Below are positions 38,430 through 49,763 of a DNA stretch of 64,000 nt, one piece after another (position 1 is the first letter of the stretch; every line of letters starts with the position of its first letter). The notes under the pieces are model-generated. The model made no database searches, was not told the origin of the DNA, and saw only the letters and a program-made list of their open reading frames with translations. The DNA comes from Epiperipatus broadwayi (lineage: Eukaryota > Onychophora > Udeonychophora > Euonychophora > Peripatidae). The stretch spans positions 310,001 through 374,000 of the forward strand of contig JAQFVV010006509.1 in NCBI GenBank assembly GCA_028023455.1, written 5' to 3'. Made by a program: the position numbers and the translations under genes.

Positions 38430-39110
38430 GATCTTGCAATTGCTTTTCAATAAGATGACTGGTCTCATCAATATATGTTCGCCCACATTTAGTTTTTCAG
38501 CATTTCAAATTTAGGCTTTGGAGATATGGAATTCATCATCTTGTGGTATGCCTCAGGACAGCTGTTCTGATGTTAAATTGATTGCAGATTTTATTTAATT
38601 TGTCTGCTGTTTTTGATAGATATGGATACATTACTGTAGCAATAGTTGTTATTTACTTTTATTTTCATTTTCATGATTCTTTTTGTTTATTTAAGGTTTT
38701 CTTAATAACAGCTGATGGATAACCACTTTCATAAGTTCAATTTATACAAAACTTTTCTTTTTTTAAATCACTGCTTTCTTGTCATATTTTTTTTTGCTCT
38801 GTCCCATAGTGATTATATAATTCCATGTTTCATGTTTCTAGAGTGATTGGATGTATACACTAAGAATTTTGTATATGTATGAGTTTTCTAAAAACTATAG
38901 TTTGGATTTTGCCATTAGGGGAGTCTTGTCACAAGATCATGTAAGAATGCCAATTTTTGTTATTGTTCTGATTTTCCTGTGAATTTCATTAAAGGGGATA
39001 TGTTGTTGATGTGTTTCCAGAAAGTTTGTAGTAATGCTCACCAAGTGGTCACACAACAAAATCATCATCAACATAGCAAAGCCAAATTTAGATGGATATG
39101 AAGTAGTCTT
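38430..39110 (-). pseudogene. PLE RT C-terminus and GIY-YIG remnant
   Basis: On the minus strand the sequence gives FLETHQQHIPFNEI (the RT thumb-side segment, equivalent to FLKTHQ near 6,515) and then broken connector sequence. It ends in a GIY-YIG-like CGRTYIDETSHLIEKQL followed by RRKKTGV. Stops occur in every frame. Only about the last third of a PLE protein is represented. Confidence 0.8.
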
Positions 39111-39112
39111 TA

Positions 39113-39440
39113 ATGTTTTCCTGAAGGGTTGTGATGAGGGTGTTCCAGTTGTATTTTCATATTGGATTATTTCCATCATCTAATATGTGTAGTGAATGTC
39201 TTTAGAAAAATTTGACTTTATTTAAATATTCCAAATACATTCAGCTGCTAGTAATAGCACATCAAACAGGTTACTATATGTGCAACATTTCGAGAGGTAT
39301 ATTATTCTCCCCTCTACGTTAGGTGTTGCTGGCCTGGCATGTGACAGTACTAACATGGGATTCAAACTTAGATCCTTAGATTCTTGATTATTGAATTTTA
39401 ATATAATGCTCTGACCAACTGAGCCATCCTGCCAAAGGCA
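39113..39440 (-). repeat. PLE pseudo-LTR with tRNA-like promoter (best preserved)
   Basis: On the minus strand it begins GGCAGGATGGCTCAGTTGG (perfect A-box) and has a B-box-like GTTTGAATCCC about 50 bases on, then the body shared with the other three pseudo-LTRs, ending in CTTCAGGAAAAC at about 39,113. That end is the same sequence found inverted at the left end of the plus-strand PLE (4,501). The minus-strand open frame here is not a real gene. Confidence 0.82.
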
Positions 39441-39720
39441 ACAGTCAGTAGACATTTCATATACTTATCTATAAGGTACCTCCTGATTTCTCCCCTTTTT
39501 CCCAAGAGCAAAGTTGATTAGTGGTTTTCATACATTATCATAGTCACATCAGTTTGGCTTATGAGATTTTTTGCCATTGTCATATGGGCAGATTTTTTAA
39601 ATTTACTTTTTTGAACCTTTTCTTTACTATCCAATATTTTTGTATTTTCCCAATTGAACACATATTCATTGGCCCTTACATGGTATGGTATGCTACTGTA
39701 AACTCATAAACTTGTATTTT

Positions 39721-42700
39721 TTCTGGAGCAACTTGTTTCAAAGCTCTTTTAAACATAATAACTGTTTTTCCTAACAGAAAACCGAATTTGATTTTATTCC
39801 TAGATTTCAGCCATTACAAATATCAACAAATAACTGATACACACTTAACAAAACATTTACTACATCATAACATGCCTTATCCTGATGATGAAAATGGGAA
39901 GTCTGATGCAGAAAGCACCTAAAAAGGCATCTAGTAGCAGGAATGAAACTGGTTGTTTTTTAGTATCTCCTCATATATAACAATTGATGTTTTTTTAAGC
40001 TTTTTTTCAAGACATCTTTATTCACGTATGTACAAAACCATGCACTTACGTAAAATTTGATATACAATCTTACTTTTTTGATAATATTATATTTTTGGAA
40101 TCTTGGGATATACTATGTTGAAGTTTATTTTTGTAAAATTTAAATTTAAATGAGTTTTTGTTAAAAAAGGTTAAAAATTAACTGAAAGTACTTCTGGGTT
40201 TTATTATAATTATTTATAAATTGTATTATTATTATTTTTATTATAAATTTATTACAATAATTATTCTATAACATATATATATATTATATATATAAACATA
40301 TATATATATATATATATAAAGTGCCAACACTGTATATCAAATTACAAAATAATGAGGAAAATGGTAAAGTTCGTATATTTACAGAGTTTGAACATGTGGT
40401 ATAGGAATTGATTGAGCCACATATTCTTTCAACACTTGTACGTCATGGTTATTTTGTTGAAAAGAATCATTTTTTGCTAAATCAACATAATGACCATGGA
40501 TATGAAGTAACAGTGTTGAAAGTGTACTTAGCTCAATTAATTCCAATAAAACATATACAAACTCTGTTTTGGCATTTTATATTAATATTAAAAATGACAG
40601 TTAAGTCATATATCACATGACTTAATTTAATAATATAACACCCACCGATATATATATAAAACCGCCATTGTTGGCTTTAACCCGAAGCTTCGAATAAAGA
40701 TATTTGTGAGCATGGTTTGATCCCATCTCACGCGCCAATCTTACCCGTAGATAAGAATTATCTCCTCGAAAACGTACATAATGGTTCTGGTATGTATATC
40801 TGATATGGTAGCACACTGAACCAGCTCAATCTCAGGGTTTGGGGACGATAGTCTATCTAGAGAACAAAGCTACAACCAAACTAACGATGTCTTACATGTA
40901 TATTATTATATGCGATAGCCTATTGGATAAAATCCATTAATCTAACCCGGGTCTTATCAGAGTTTATTCTATTCAATCATACCCATTACCAATAAATCCC
41001 ATTTATACCTGCATATAACATTACTATTCAAATACCCAGCCCATTTATTCTGATCCACACACATATATATATATCATTCATACGCATCAAAATAGTGCAA
41101 ATATACATATATGAGAGCTGTTTATTTAATGTTGTTATATATTTAAAATTCAAAAGAGATTTAATATAGCAATTAACACTGAGGTAACACTAGTTTCTTT
41201 ATTAAGATACATTCACTGAACACATTTTTGTGCCACGTCACTTTACCTTAGTTCACGCGATCAAAGACAAGTCCGCATTGATATCTTGCCAAGAAAACTA
41301 ATCCGGTGGATATAACGGATGACAAACAGTTCCAATGGGTAGGTCGAGTAGCATATCTCAGAGGTGGAGTAGTTAATTCACTCTCTTTGCAAAGGTCCAA
41401 ATCTTCAAAGATCTTTCGTCACCATTTCTTCGATGAAACAAAATTTCTTTATTTATTAATGCAGTTCGTAAGTCCGCTTCAGGTGAGTTTCACGACGAGT
41501 GTCCACTGGGCCGATTAACGAAACCCGCACAATAGAATTACCCCAACATTTTTGGAAAGAAAAAATATTAAAACTTCTTATGAAATATTTTACATGTCCT
41601 CCTCTCTGGGGTTCAAGCCGCGTCTCCTTACTTCTTTTTTTTTTTTATATCCACTCGAGCACAACAAAAAGTTCTTTTGTTTTCACCTTTAACTTTTCAA
41701 AAATCTCTCTGCGTATCCGTACGCCACTGACCAGTTCTTCCATTATTCTTCGAAAAAAAATACCCACCTGACCTGTTTTCAGACTTCCCGACGCCAGTTA
41801 TTAACTAAACTGCCTACAGCAATTAACTCATTTCTATTTCGGTCCTCATATGTTCAAGGGATTACTCAACAAAAGAAAACATGTGTCACCGACAATATTA
41901 ATAAAACTCAAAAAAAAAACTTACGGATAAAATTATCTACGAATAATTAATTACGCTTTATACAGCTCTACACATATAATTGATTGCAACCATCACCGAT
42001 ACTACATACGTATATTGTACACTCGCACATACACTATATTTACATATACCTACACACATAACTTTCGCACTCCTTGTAACAGGGTTCGAATGACCATTTA
42101 CATATATATATTTTTTTATTTGTTTATACATAGTCGCTCCACATTAACGCTAGCAATTAGTCATATATCACATACGCGCGTATTCGAACCCGTTTGTTAC
42201 AATAAGCTTGTATTACAAATATTATATAATGAGCATGCCAATAGCTATTAACAAGATTTTAAAATATCATCAGACTTAGAAAAGTCAAAAGCTAGAAACC
42301 ATTCTGGGGATAGGAATATTCTGAAAAGCTTGTTAAGAGCTATTGGCACACTCATTATATATATTAAACATAACATTTTAAGCTTCATATAAAATATTGG
42401 AAATGATAATCTTAATACTGTTAATATCTATTTATTTTTTTGTTAGATTGCAAAGCAAATGCAAAATAACCATTCAGGCTTTCTTTCTTAAAATTATCTA
42501 ACAATGAATCTATAAATACTCTATTAGATATTTACAAAAGTAAATATTATTGGCTCATGCAAAACTATGTATTCACAGTAACTTCTTCACTAGAAATCTG
42601 GAATAATATGGTCTCACAAAAATATATATAAAAAACTGTTAAGTAGATTGACTTAGCAATAACTCAGTATATAGTTTTAGCATTGAAGATTCATTTTAAA

Positions 42701-43243
42701 ATAAAATCATTTTTACTGGATGTTCAACCAAAAATATTTTATTGGAAAAATTATCACAAAAAAATTAACTTGATTTTTTTGAGGTTCTAAACAAATTTAT
42801 TTTTTCAGATCCATGACTACTGCTGGAATAAATCTTTATAGACATTGTTGAATTTGATCTTCCACATTTTGAGTGCCATCAATAAATTTAGACAACCAGC
42901 CCCTAGTCATTGCATTTTGATTTATAAATAAAATTTAATAATCATTGATCTTTGTATATAACATCAGATACAAATTGTGACTAAGACATTTAATAATTGT
43001 TACATTTATAAATACAATGGTAGAATTGAAGCACTTATTACAATCAATAGTGAATCTGTTTTCTAGTTGGAATCTCCTCAAGTTTCTTTATTATTTAGTT
43101 AGTAGATTAGCTGTCTAAAAAAGTCTATCTGTTAAATAAATAAAGCTTAAACTTTAAATCAAACCCAGATACAAAAACTGTGTTTTTGAATATAAGTAAT
43201 TATTAAACTTTACATGGTAAAAAGAAATTTTGTAAAGTCATGA
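39721..43243. other. Unassigned region with CpG-richer block (about 40,630-42,250)
   Basis: No protein is recognised; the open frames at 40,408-40,620, 41,306-41,518, 41,499-41,771 and 42,015-42,251 have no domain that I know. From about 40,630 to 42,250 the sequence is richer in C and G and retains many CpGs (CACGCGCC near 40,729, TACGCGCG near 42,173), unlike its surroundings, which suggests a younger insertion such as a solo LTR, or a constrained region. A compound TA tract lies at about 40,268-40,318. Confidence 0.45.
42219..42365. repeat. Long inverted repeat (37-base arms, about 73-base loop)
   Basis: The arms at 42,219-42,255 and 42,329-42,365 are imperfect reverse complements (left core GAGCATGCCAATAGCTATTA; right core AGAGCTATTGGCACACTC), with about five mismatches. 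No repeat family is evident; it could be a small fold-back element. Confidence 0.8.
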
Positions 43244-43980
43244 TTAATACTTTCCATGATTTTTATGAGATGACTCAAAGCTGCTTCAAGTCGTTCAAAT
43301 CCCATCATTTTTAATGCTACGGTAAAAATTTTACTGTCATTTGAAAGGTTATAAAAAGTTCCATAAGATGCTGCCCTCATTTGAATTATTTTATAAATAA
43401 AAAATCAATAAAACTGATGTAAAGATCTAACAAAGGGAGGAGGCAATCCATTGTAAGCATTGATTGGCTCTCCACTATTGAGGACAAAGAATTCACTTGT
43501 CAATAACTTGAACCATTATGATTTCTTTTCTTTCATTTCGAAAGTGATAAACGCATGTTTTAGACCATTTTAAAAATATTTTTTGACATATTATAAATTA
43601 TTTTGATAAAATATGCTAAAAATAAAATTATTATAGAAAAATATATAAGATTTTCATAAAAATTATTTATTTATTGGGAACATAAAACTGGGGAAGAAAT
43701 CACTGATGTCACAACACTTTTTAGTTGGTTACTAACATTTGTTTTACATTTGCTGCTATCAATTTTTTTATAATTATAAATAAAAATTTATTTTTGAAAA
43801 AAACTTTCATTCACTTTCATAACCTGTCAAATTATTAATATACTTTTTAAAAATGAAACTAAAGTGAATATAATATTAAAAAATGAATATGTTTTGATAT
43901 TGAGTTTGTGAGTTGCCCAATTAAAAGTTTAGACTTTTACCTCACTTGGCTAATAAAGTAATCAGAGCTCAAAAGGTTAA
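43244..43980. mobile_element. piggyBac-type short non-autonomous element, copy 1
   Basis: A 737-bp element is bounded by TTAA on both sides (43,244-43,247 and 43,977-43,980). Its right end, read inwards, is TTAACCTTTTGAG, close to the piggyBac consensus TTAACCCTTT. It matches 60,982-61,755 along most of its length (for example ATGATAAACAAATG-like and CCAATTAAAAGTTT segments). It has no transposase; the left end is less canonical (TTAATACTTT). Confidence 0.78.
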
Positions 43981-44026
43981 TGTTGTATATGTAATAACTA
44001 AAAAATAACCTACTTCATAATTTATA

Positions 44027-45029
44027 TATAACAGGCCATCTATATATGGTCAAGCCACCAAATTGCAGCAGACTGGAGCCCACATCAAAGAAGAGGGAGA
44101 CTACTACTTACTACAGTCAGGCCTAAAATCTTCAGTAGGATGCAGGGAATGAAATGATGAAGTATCTAATCAATAATTGTGTCTGATTCAATGGGCTAGC
44201 ACTAATTTATCTATCATATTAACACACAATTTAGGCTGGTTCATTCATATCTCACCCCTCTTTCAGATCCCATTACACCTCAGAATTCAAACCCAGGAAG
44301 AAATTCACCTTTGACCCTCTTCAGGGGTAAATTTCACTCAGGATGACAATTATGTAACCTTTATATAGGTTTGTATTGCCTTGTTTCAATTAACCCTACT
44401 ATTAAATCATTTTATATTTATATGTAGAAAGTATGTGTGAGTATATGCCCATGCAATTAAATAAATGGATGAATAGGTGTACAAATGATTTTTTGATAAA
44501 CTGTGGACCAATTTTGATAAACTATAGACCAATGAATATTTAAATCAAAACAACAGCTTTTATTAATAACAAGTTAAATTTAAAATTCTTTAACAATAGT
44601 AACAAAAAAAATGTAATTCTGTGTGTTGAGCATGCAAATGTACCATGTCTTATTTAAATATATTTACTATTCCATTCCTTCCCATGATAGAGTAAAATAA
44701 TTGAATGTTTACTATTTATACAATAAGATAAATAATATAAATTAAAAATTATTATTAAATTACAGATGATGCTGGCTAATTAATTTATAGTTTTCCACAA
44801 ATATATGTGCTTGAATATATAACTTTGTTCTCCAATTTCAAACTTATGTGACTAATATTCCATCTTCTAGGATCTCCCTACCTAAGTAACTGATAATAAA
44901 GAATCACTCAAAAGAAAGTTAGTCATTTACACAGAATAATAACAACAATTGTTAATCAATAGTACATAAACAAATTATTCTGTCTTTTAAAAAGTGTCTA
45001 CAAATTAATATGGAAAAGTGTATATATAT
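44027..45029 (-). repeat. Gypsy 3' LTR (outer element)
   Basis: It matches 53,592-54,580 throughout, for example TCTGATTCAATGGGCTAGC near 44,182 and CATGCAAATGTACCATGTCT near 44,632. The left end TATAACAGGCC corresponds to TGTAATAGACC of the other copy. It directly abuts the next LTR repeat. Confidence 0.82.
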
Positions 45030-46715
45030 TGAAACAGTAAGATCTGCCTCACCAACCTTAGTTTTACCTTGCCTTCCTGTTTCCTACCCTCATGCCTTAT
45101 TTAAAACACTAATTTTATCATATTGTGTGTGGACTGCATATATTTACGGAAATCCCACCTAAATTTATATGTCTAATGGGGTGCCTGGGGTTTTATAATA
45201 ATTAGAATTGTCTTAAATGGTTTTATTTTCAAACTGTTGAGTATATATTACGTATATATGCTTGTACAATAAAGTAGGTCACATATTCTCATCTACACAC
45301 ATACTGCGATAATATTTAAAATATAAAAATAATTGTTGTTTAAAGTTTGTTTGTTTTGAGTCTGTTTATCTTATGATATTATATTCACTATAATTTGTTT
45401 GCATTTAATAAAATAATATCACTGATAAATAGATTCTGGACATTAAACTCAAAAGAAAGTTATAAATATAAAATTTTATTTAGTTTTCCAAAATTATGCC
45501 TTTTTTTTTTAATCAGTGAGAGTAGGGAAAGAACAATAGTAGATAATTTTAACTATTTTGGTACAAGTTTTACTAGTAGATTTTGATAAGATTTAAAAAC
45601 AGTGCTTACGAGCAGATTTAATTTTAAAATGCAGTCTGTGTTTTCCAAATTATTAATAAATTAAGGAATGGATTTTACCACCACAGAGTTAGATTCTAAT
45701 CAGAGAGAGCATATAAATAAGGCTCATTGGTGATTATTATTAATTAATCTGGCCTGATATTGTGACAGCAAAAGTTATTTCTGTAATTTTACAATTGATA
45801 TTTTCTGATAGCTTGTTTTATTTGCATTAACAGACTGACCGGCTTGTTTGTTAGTTTAGAACAAGTTTTGAAATCATTTAACCTTAGTATGACAGAGTAA
45901 AAAGACAGTAGGCTGTTTTCCCTTGGGAACGAGTGCCTTGGCCATCCATCATTCACCATCCATTGTCCTGTCACCATATCACCAAACCAGCCCAAAGAAT
46001 GCTGCTCCTGAAATCTATATACTAACTGCTGCTGCTGAACAACAAACCCAGGAAAATCAAATTTTGCTTAAGAACTCTGTTACAAATTTGGAAGTGCCCA
46101 CAGACAGATCTGAAAGAATGAGGTAGTAAAGTTAATCCAAGATCTCTGTGAAACTTACATGCTATAGCTAAGAATTTTTATATACTCCATATTATGTATT
46201 TATTCAAATGTCTTTTAATGCATGCTGAACTTGTGCTTGGGTTAATTTTCTATATATATCTGTAAATGTTTTATTTAAATCTGTATTGTAATAGTAAATA
46301 TCTAATTAATTTCTTTAGGCAAATGCAAGTTATGTAGGGAAGTTAAATAATGCATGGTTGTCATCTTAGTTTATTAAACCACAAACACACATCCTCCTCC
46401 CATCTATTATATATGTTTAAAAAGTATTTCTTACATATAATAAATGTGTTAGAAAAATTATTTATTTCTCTAAGATTTGTTGAGAATCTGCTGGCGATTA
46501 AAAATATGAAATTTGAGAGAGAGCTATTTCTGTTATTTAATAAATTGCCTTTTTTTACTAAGTATATTTTAAAATTTAACTGTGTTTCTAGTAAATGTGC
46601 TTGGGTGCTTAAAACATACCATTTTCAAAGATCATCAATGGTTAAATCCGTTTCCCCTATTTTACTCTGCAGTTCCCAATACTGTGCTATAATGGCATAT
46701 GGGAATTATTTCGCA
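45030..46715 (+). repeat. Inner element 5' LTR
   Basis: It shares high similarity, by eye around 90%, with 49,764-51,450 over its full length, including AAGATCTGCCTCACCAA at the start and GGCATATGGGAATTATTTC at the end. The open frames at 45,395 and 46,350 fall inside the LTR and are not preserved in the other copy, so they are not genes. Confidence 0.85.
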
Positions 46716-47580
46716 TATGTGCCCACAGTTATGAACCTCCTGGGTATGGTCCAGGCTTGAGCTGTGAGTGGGATAGAGATGCCCCAAATAAAAGGTGAAA
46801 TTCCTATCCAAAGCCAAGACCTTTTCTTCATCGTATTTTATAAAGTTGCATACTCAGAAACTGCACCCCTACTCAGCATTATATAACTGACACCACCGTA
46901 CATTTCTCTTAGTAATTATTTTATATGAATTCTATTATTTTAAATAAATTTTAAGTCCGTTCAGCATAGCTCGATCTTATAATTTAGCTAATCACTTCAC
47001 TAGTGACTCTCCGTTTTCCATTTAAAGATTTCAATTTAAATAATTTTAGAATATTAAAATTCTGTTAAAGACTTTACATGACTCACACATGCCTACCATG
47101 TCAATGTATTTTGGACATGATATAAACTATAACCCAAGTACAAGGTATCAGCCATTTTGTTTGTTTTCGTATATAACTATTACATTTATAACTAAAATTT
47201 TGTTTAGCATTTAATTATTATATTTTATCTTTAAATTTATTTCTTTTCTTTATTTATTCAGGGTGCAATATAAATTACGTAGCACATTAGACTTATCTTG
47301 GGCACATGTATAAGTTATTGTTAAATGAAGCTAGATCTATTTTAGATTTAGTCTTTTGTTTTCACCCTGATCACCGGCACCAGCATGAAGTTATACTATT
47401 AGTAGCATCAAATGCGTTGTCACATAGAAAACATTGTGGAGTTTAGACTGGATTTGAGCTTGGGATTTCTGGGAGGTAACCCCTCCTAGTGTTGAGTTCC
47501 AAGTCTAGGGTTTAAAGTCTGCAATGTGTTAGTGAGGTAGATGAGTTTTGACCATTACATAGTATTTTTTTCCGGGTCCA

Positions 47581-47598
47581 TGGTGCCCAATGTGGAGC
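47581..47598 (+). promoter_or_regulatory. Primer-binding-site-like sequence
   Basis: TGGTGCCCAATGTGGAGC directly follows a CA and resembles the TGGCGCCCAACGTGGGGC type of primer binding site found in many invertebrate gypsy-type elements. It lies 866 bp beyond the end of the recognisable 5' LTR. Either the real LTR is longer and the 3' copy is truncated, or sequence was inserted between LTR and primer site. Confidence 0.4.
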
Positions 47599-48674
47599 TT
47601 TGCTTTAAACACCCACAAACCCTGATAGTATTTAGTTCTTTTAATTACCCATTTCCCTGTAGTTTAATATTTTAAATATCATGATTTATATTTTAAGATA
47701 TTATATGTATTTTGTTTGGCTCAGGCATTTAGACAATCACTTGGAGAATTTTCAGTTCAACATAGTATGACACGAGCAATATATATGTAAACTTTTGTCA
47801 GCTCTGGTCATATTATAAAAATATATATGCACTAATTACTGTACTAAACATAATTTCAAAAAAATAGTGCAACATATATAGTTTCGTATCAAATAAGAAT
47901 TATAAAAATAAAAATGTAGGATTGTATGTCTGGAGTCAAATGAAATAATGAAGTTAAATATCCCTGGGGGAGGTTAATGATATAGATGTTGCCACAGATT
48001 GTATTGCACCTTGAAATAACAATGATGAACTGATTGGTTCATGCATGTAAAGCTGTAAAATTTGGATTTGGTCAAATTATGAATAGCTACATATATAAAC
48101 AAGTTTCCATAAAAAAATAGTAATAATAATAATTTGTAAATCTATCCATGTGAAATTATTGAACAAGGGGAATGACATTGAGATACCCATTGAGATACCC
48201 GAGTCTAGCAAGTAACTAAATAGGACACCCCCAAACAGTTGAGCAAGCATCAGAAGAAATGTGAGGAAATAATAATTAATAGTTTGTCATATTTCCAAAA
48301 TAACAAAAAAGCAGCATAGTGAAATCAGTTAAAGGATAAAACAAGAACACATGGAAAGGCCAGAGACTGAGTGGAAGACAGCCAGTTGCCATTGTTTGAT
48401 AAAGAAGTTTAGTTAAAAGAACTTTAAAATTATAAATATATAACAAATAATAATAACCAGAAGATTTATGATCCAGAATTGCCACTTATAGTGAAGAAAT
48501 CATAATAACATTCAAAAAAATAATAAATAGAAATGGAAGAAGCCAAAAAAGAAAAGAGTGTGTTTACAGAACTAACCATGCTCATAATTAACACAATCAA
48601 ACAAATCAAACAGAAAGACATAGACACGTGAATTTCCAGAGCCTCCAACAGAAGTAACAGAAAGAAGCCAGCAA

Positions 48675-49339
48675 ATGACAAATACAGACTTTCAGTTAAA
48701 ACATATAAAAAAAACTCTTCAGACAACAAACCGAAGAAAGCCAGAATCAGGGATGAAGAAGACCGAAAAAAACTGCGAAATGAGAGAACTGATTCTATTC
48801 CTACTTAATGAAGTCAAGGAACTCCATGAGAAACAGGGAGTGCTCCAACAAAAAATTGATGAGAAATATGAAGAAAGGCTTGCCCCAAAATTAAATGTGG
48901 AAACTTTAATTCTAAAAACAGAAGAGAATAATAATGAAACAAATGAAGAGGAAGAAAGTAATCAAAACCAAACCATCCCAAACATTCTACTCTCTGTCAA
49001 TGAAGACAAAAATACCAAAAGCTTGAGGTCACCAATATCAATAGAGTCATGATGCCTGACCCAAGCATTCAAACCCAGTTGGCCAAGGTCATCCACACCA
49101 AGATATTCTGAGGGGAGATTGTTGAAAACTCTCATTTGCACATAGAGAGTTTGAAAGATTTCTTCACATTCTCTGAGACAGAGCCAAAAAATACAGAGGA
49201 GATGGCAGAATTTCTGACTATGTTGGACTTCAGTCCTTGGGCCAATGAACTGCCAGACAAGGAAAAGAGATTGCACCACCCAAGAGGACATTCTCTGAAT
49301 ATGAGAGATCCGCACTACCCACCTGACCCAGGAGAATAA
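48675..49339 (+). pseudogene. Gag-like pseudogene of the inner LTR element
   Basis: A hydrophilic open frame at 48,675-49,052 is rich in Lys and Glu, with a likely coiled-coil segment (ELILFLLNEVKELHEKQGVL) and an acidic stretch (KTEENNNETNEEEESNQNQ). After a frame change a second piece (about 49,045-49,339) reads LKDFFTFSETEPKNTEEM then FLTMLDFSPWANELPDK and ends in Pro-rich sequence. Upstream (48,450-48,670), another frame keeps Lys-rich sequence, so the original protein began earlier. Position between an LTR pair and composition suggest Gag; I recognise no zinc knuckle or capsid domain. It could also be a non-LTR ORF1-type protein. Confidence 0.45.
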
Positions 49340-49472
49340 CAAAAATATATATAAAAAAAGCTACCACAAAAAAGGATTTGAATTTGGACACTCTTGCCTA
49401 ATTTTGATCTACATTAACTTGAATTTGGACAGTTTATCTATGCCTAAATTAGGACATTTTTGTATAGACCTT

Positions 49473-49478
<6 letters not shown>

Positions 49479-49557
<79 letters not shown>
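49479..49557. repeat. (TA)n microsatellite, about 79 bp
   Basis: An uninterrupted TA tract lies between the gag-like region and the 3' LTR of the inner element. Confidence 0.96.
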
Positions 49558-49558
<1 letters not shown>

Positions 49559-49763
49559 TGACTTTAATTTGAACAATCAAAAAAATGCTTCAAAATATAT
49601 ATACATATTTGCTAGTGAGAAAATGTTGAAATATGATTCAGGTATATCATTAAATCTCATTGTCCCTTGTCAAATTTTTTGTGCTGATATTCAAAATGTG
49701 CTAGTAAACACTGAGTGTAAAACCTTTTTTTTTTAATTTTTTTTTTGACGTACTAAGGGAATG

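Larger units (their letters stand above)
37885..39720 (-). mobile_element. Penelope-like element, truncated head-to-tail array
   Basis: Read on the minus strand the order is: the 3' tail of one PLE (39,720 to 39,441, matching 7,150-7,370), a pseudo-LTR (39,440-39,113), a second PLE body truncated at its 5' side (39,112 to about 38,171) and a final pseudo-LTR (38,170-37,885). The second body starts just before the RT catalytic box (KTTSYPSKFGFAMLMMI, where the box is mutated) and runs through the connector to a GIY-YIG remnant (KCGRTYIDETSHLIEKQL near 38,490-38,440). Tandem, partly truncated copies are typical of PLE insertions. Confidence 0.85.

Noticed and set aside
39222-39455. 77-codon minus-strand open frame
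   Set aside because: It coincides with the tRNA-headed PLE pseudo-LTR, whose other copies do not preserve the frame.
46350-46760. 136-codon plus-strand open frame
   Set aside because: It lies in the inner LTR; the equivalent stretch of the other LTR copy (about 51,100-51,450) is broken, so the frame is not conserved.
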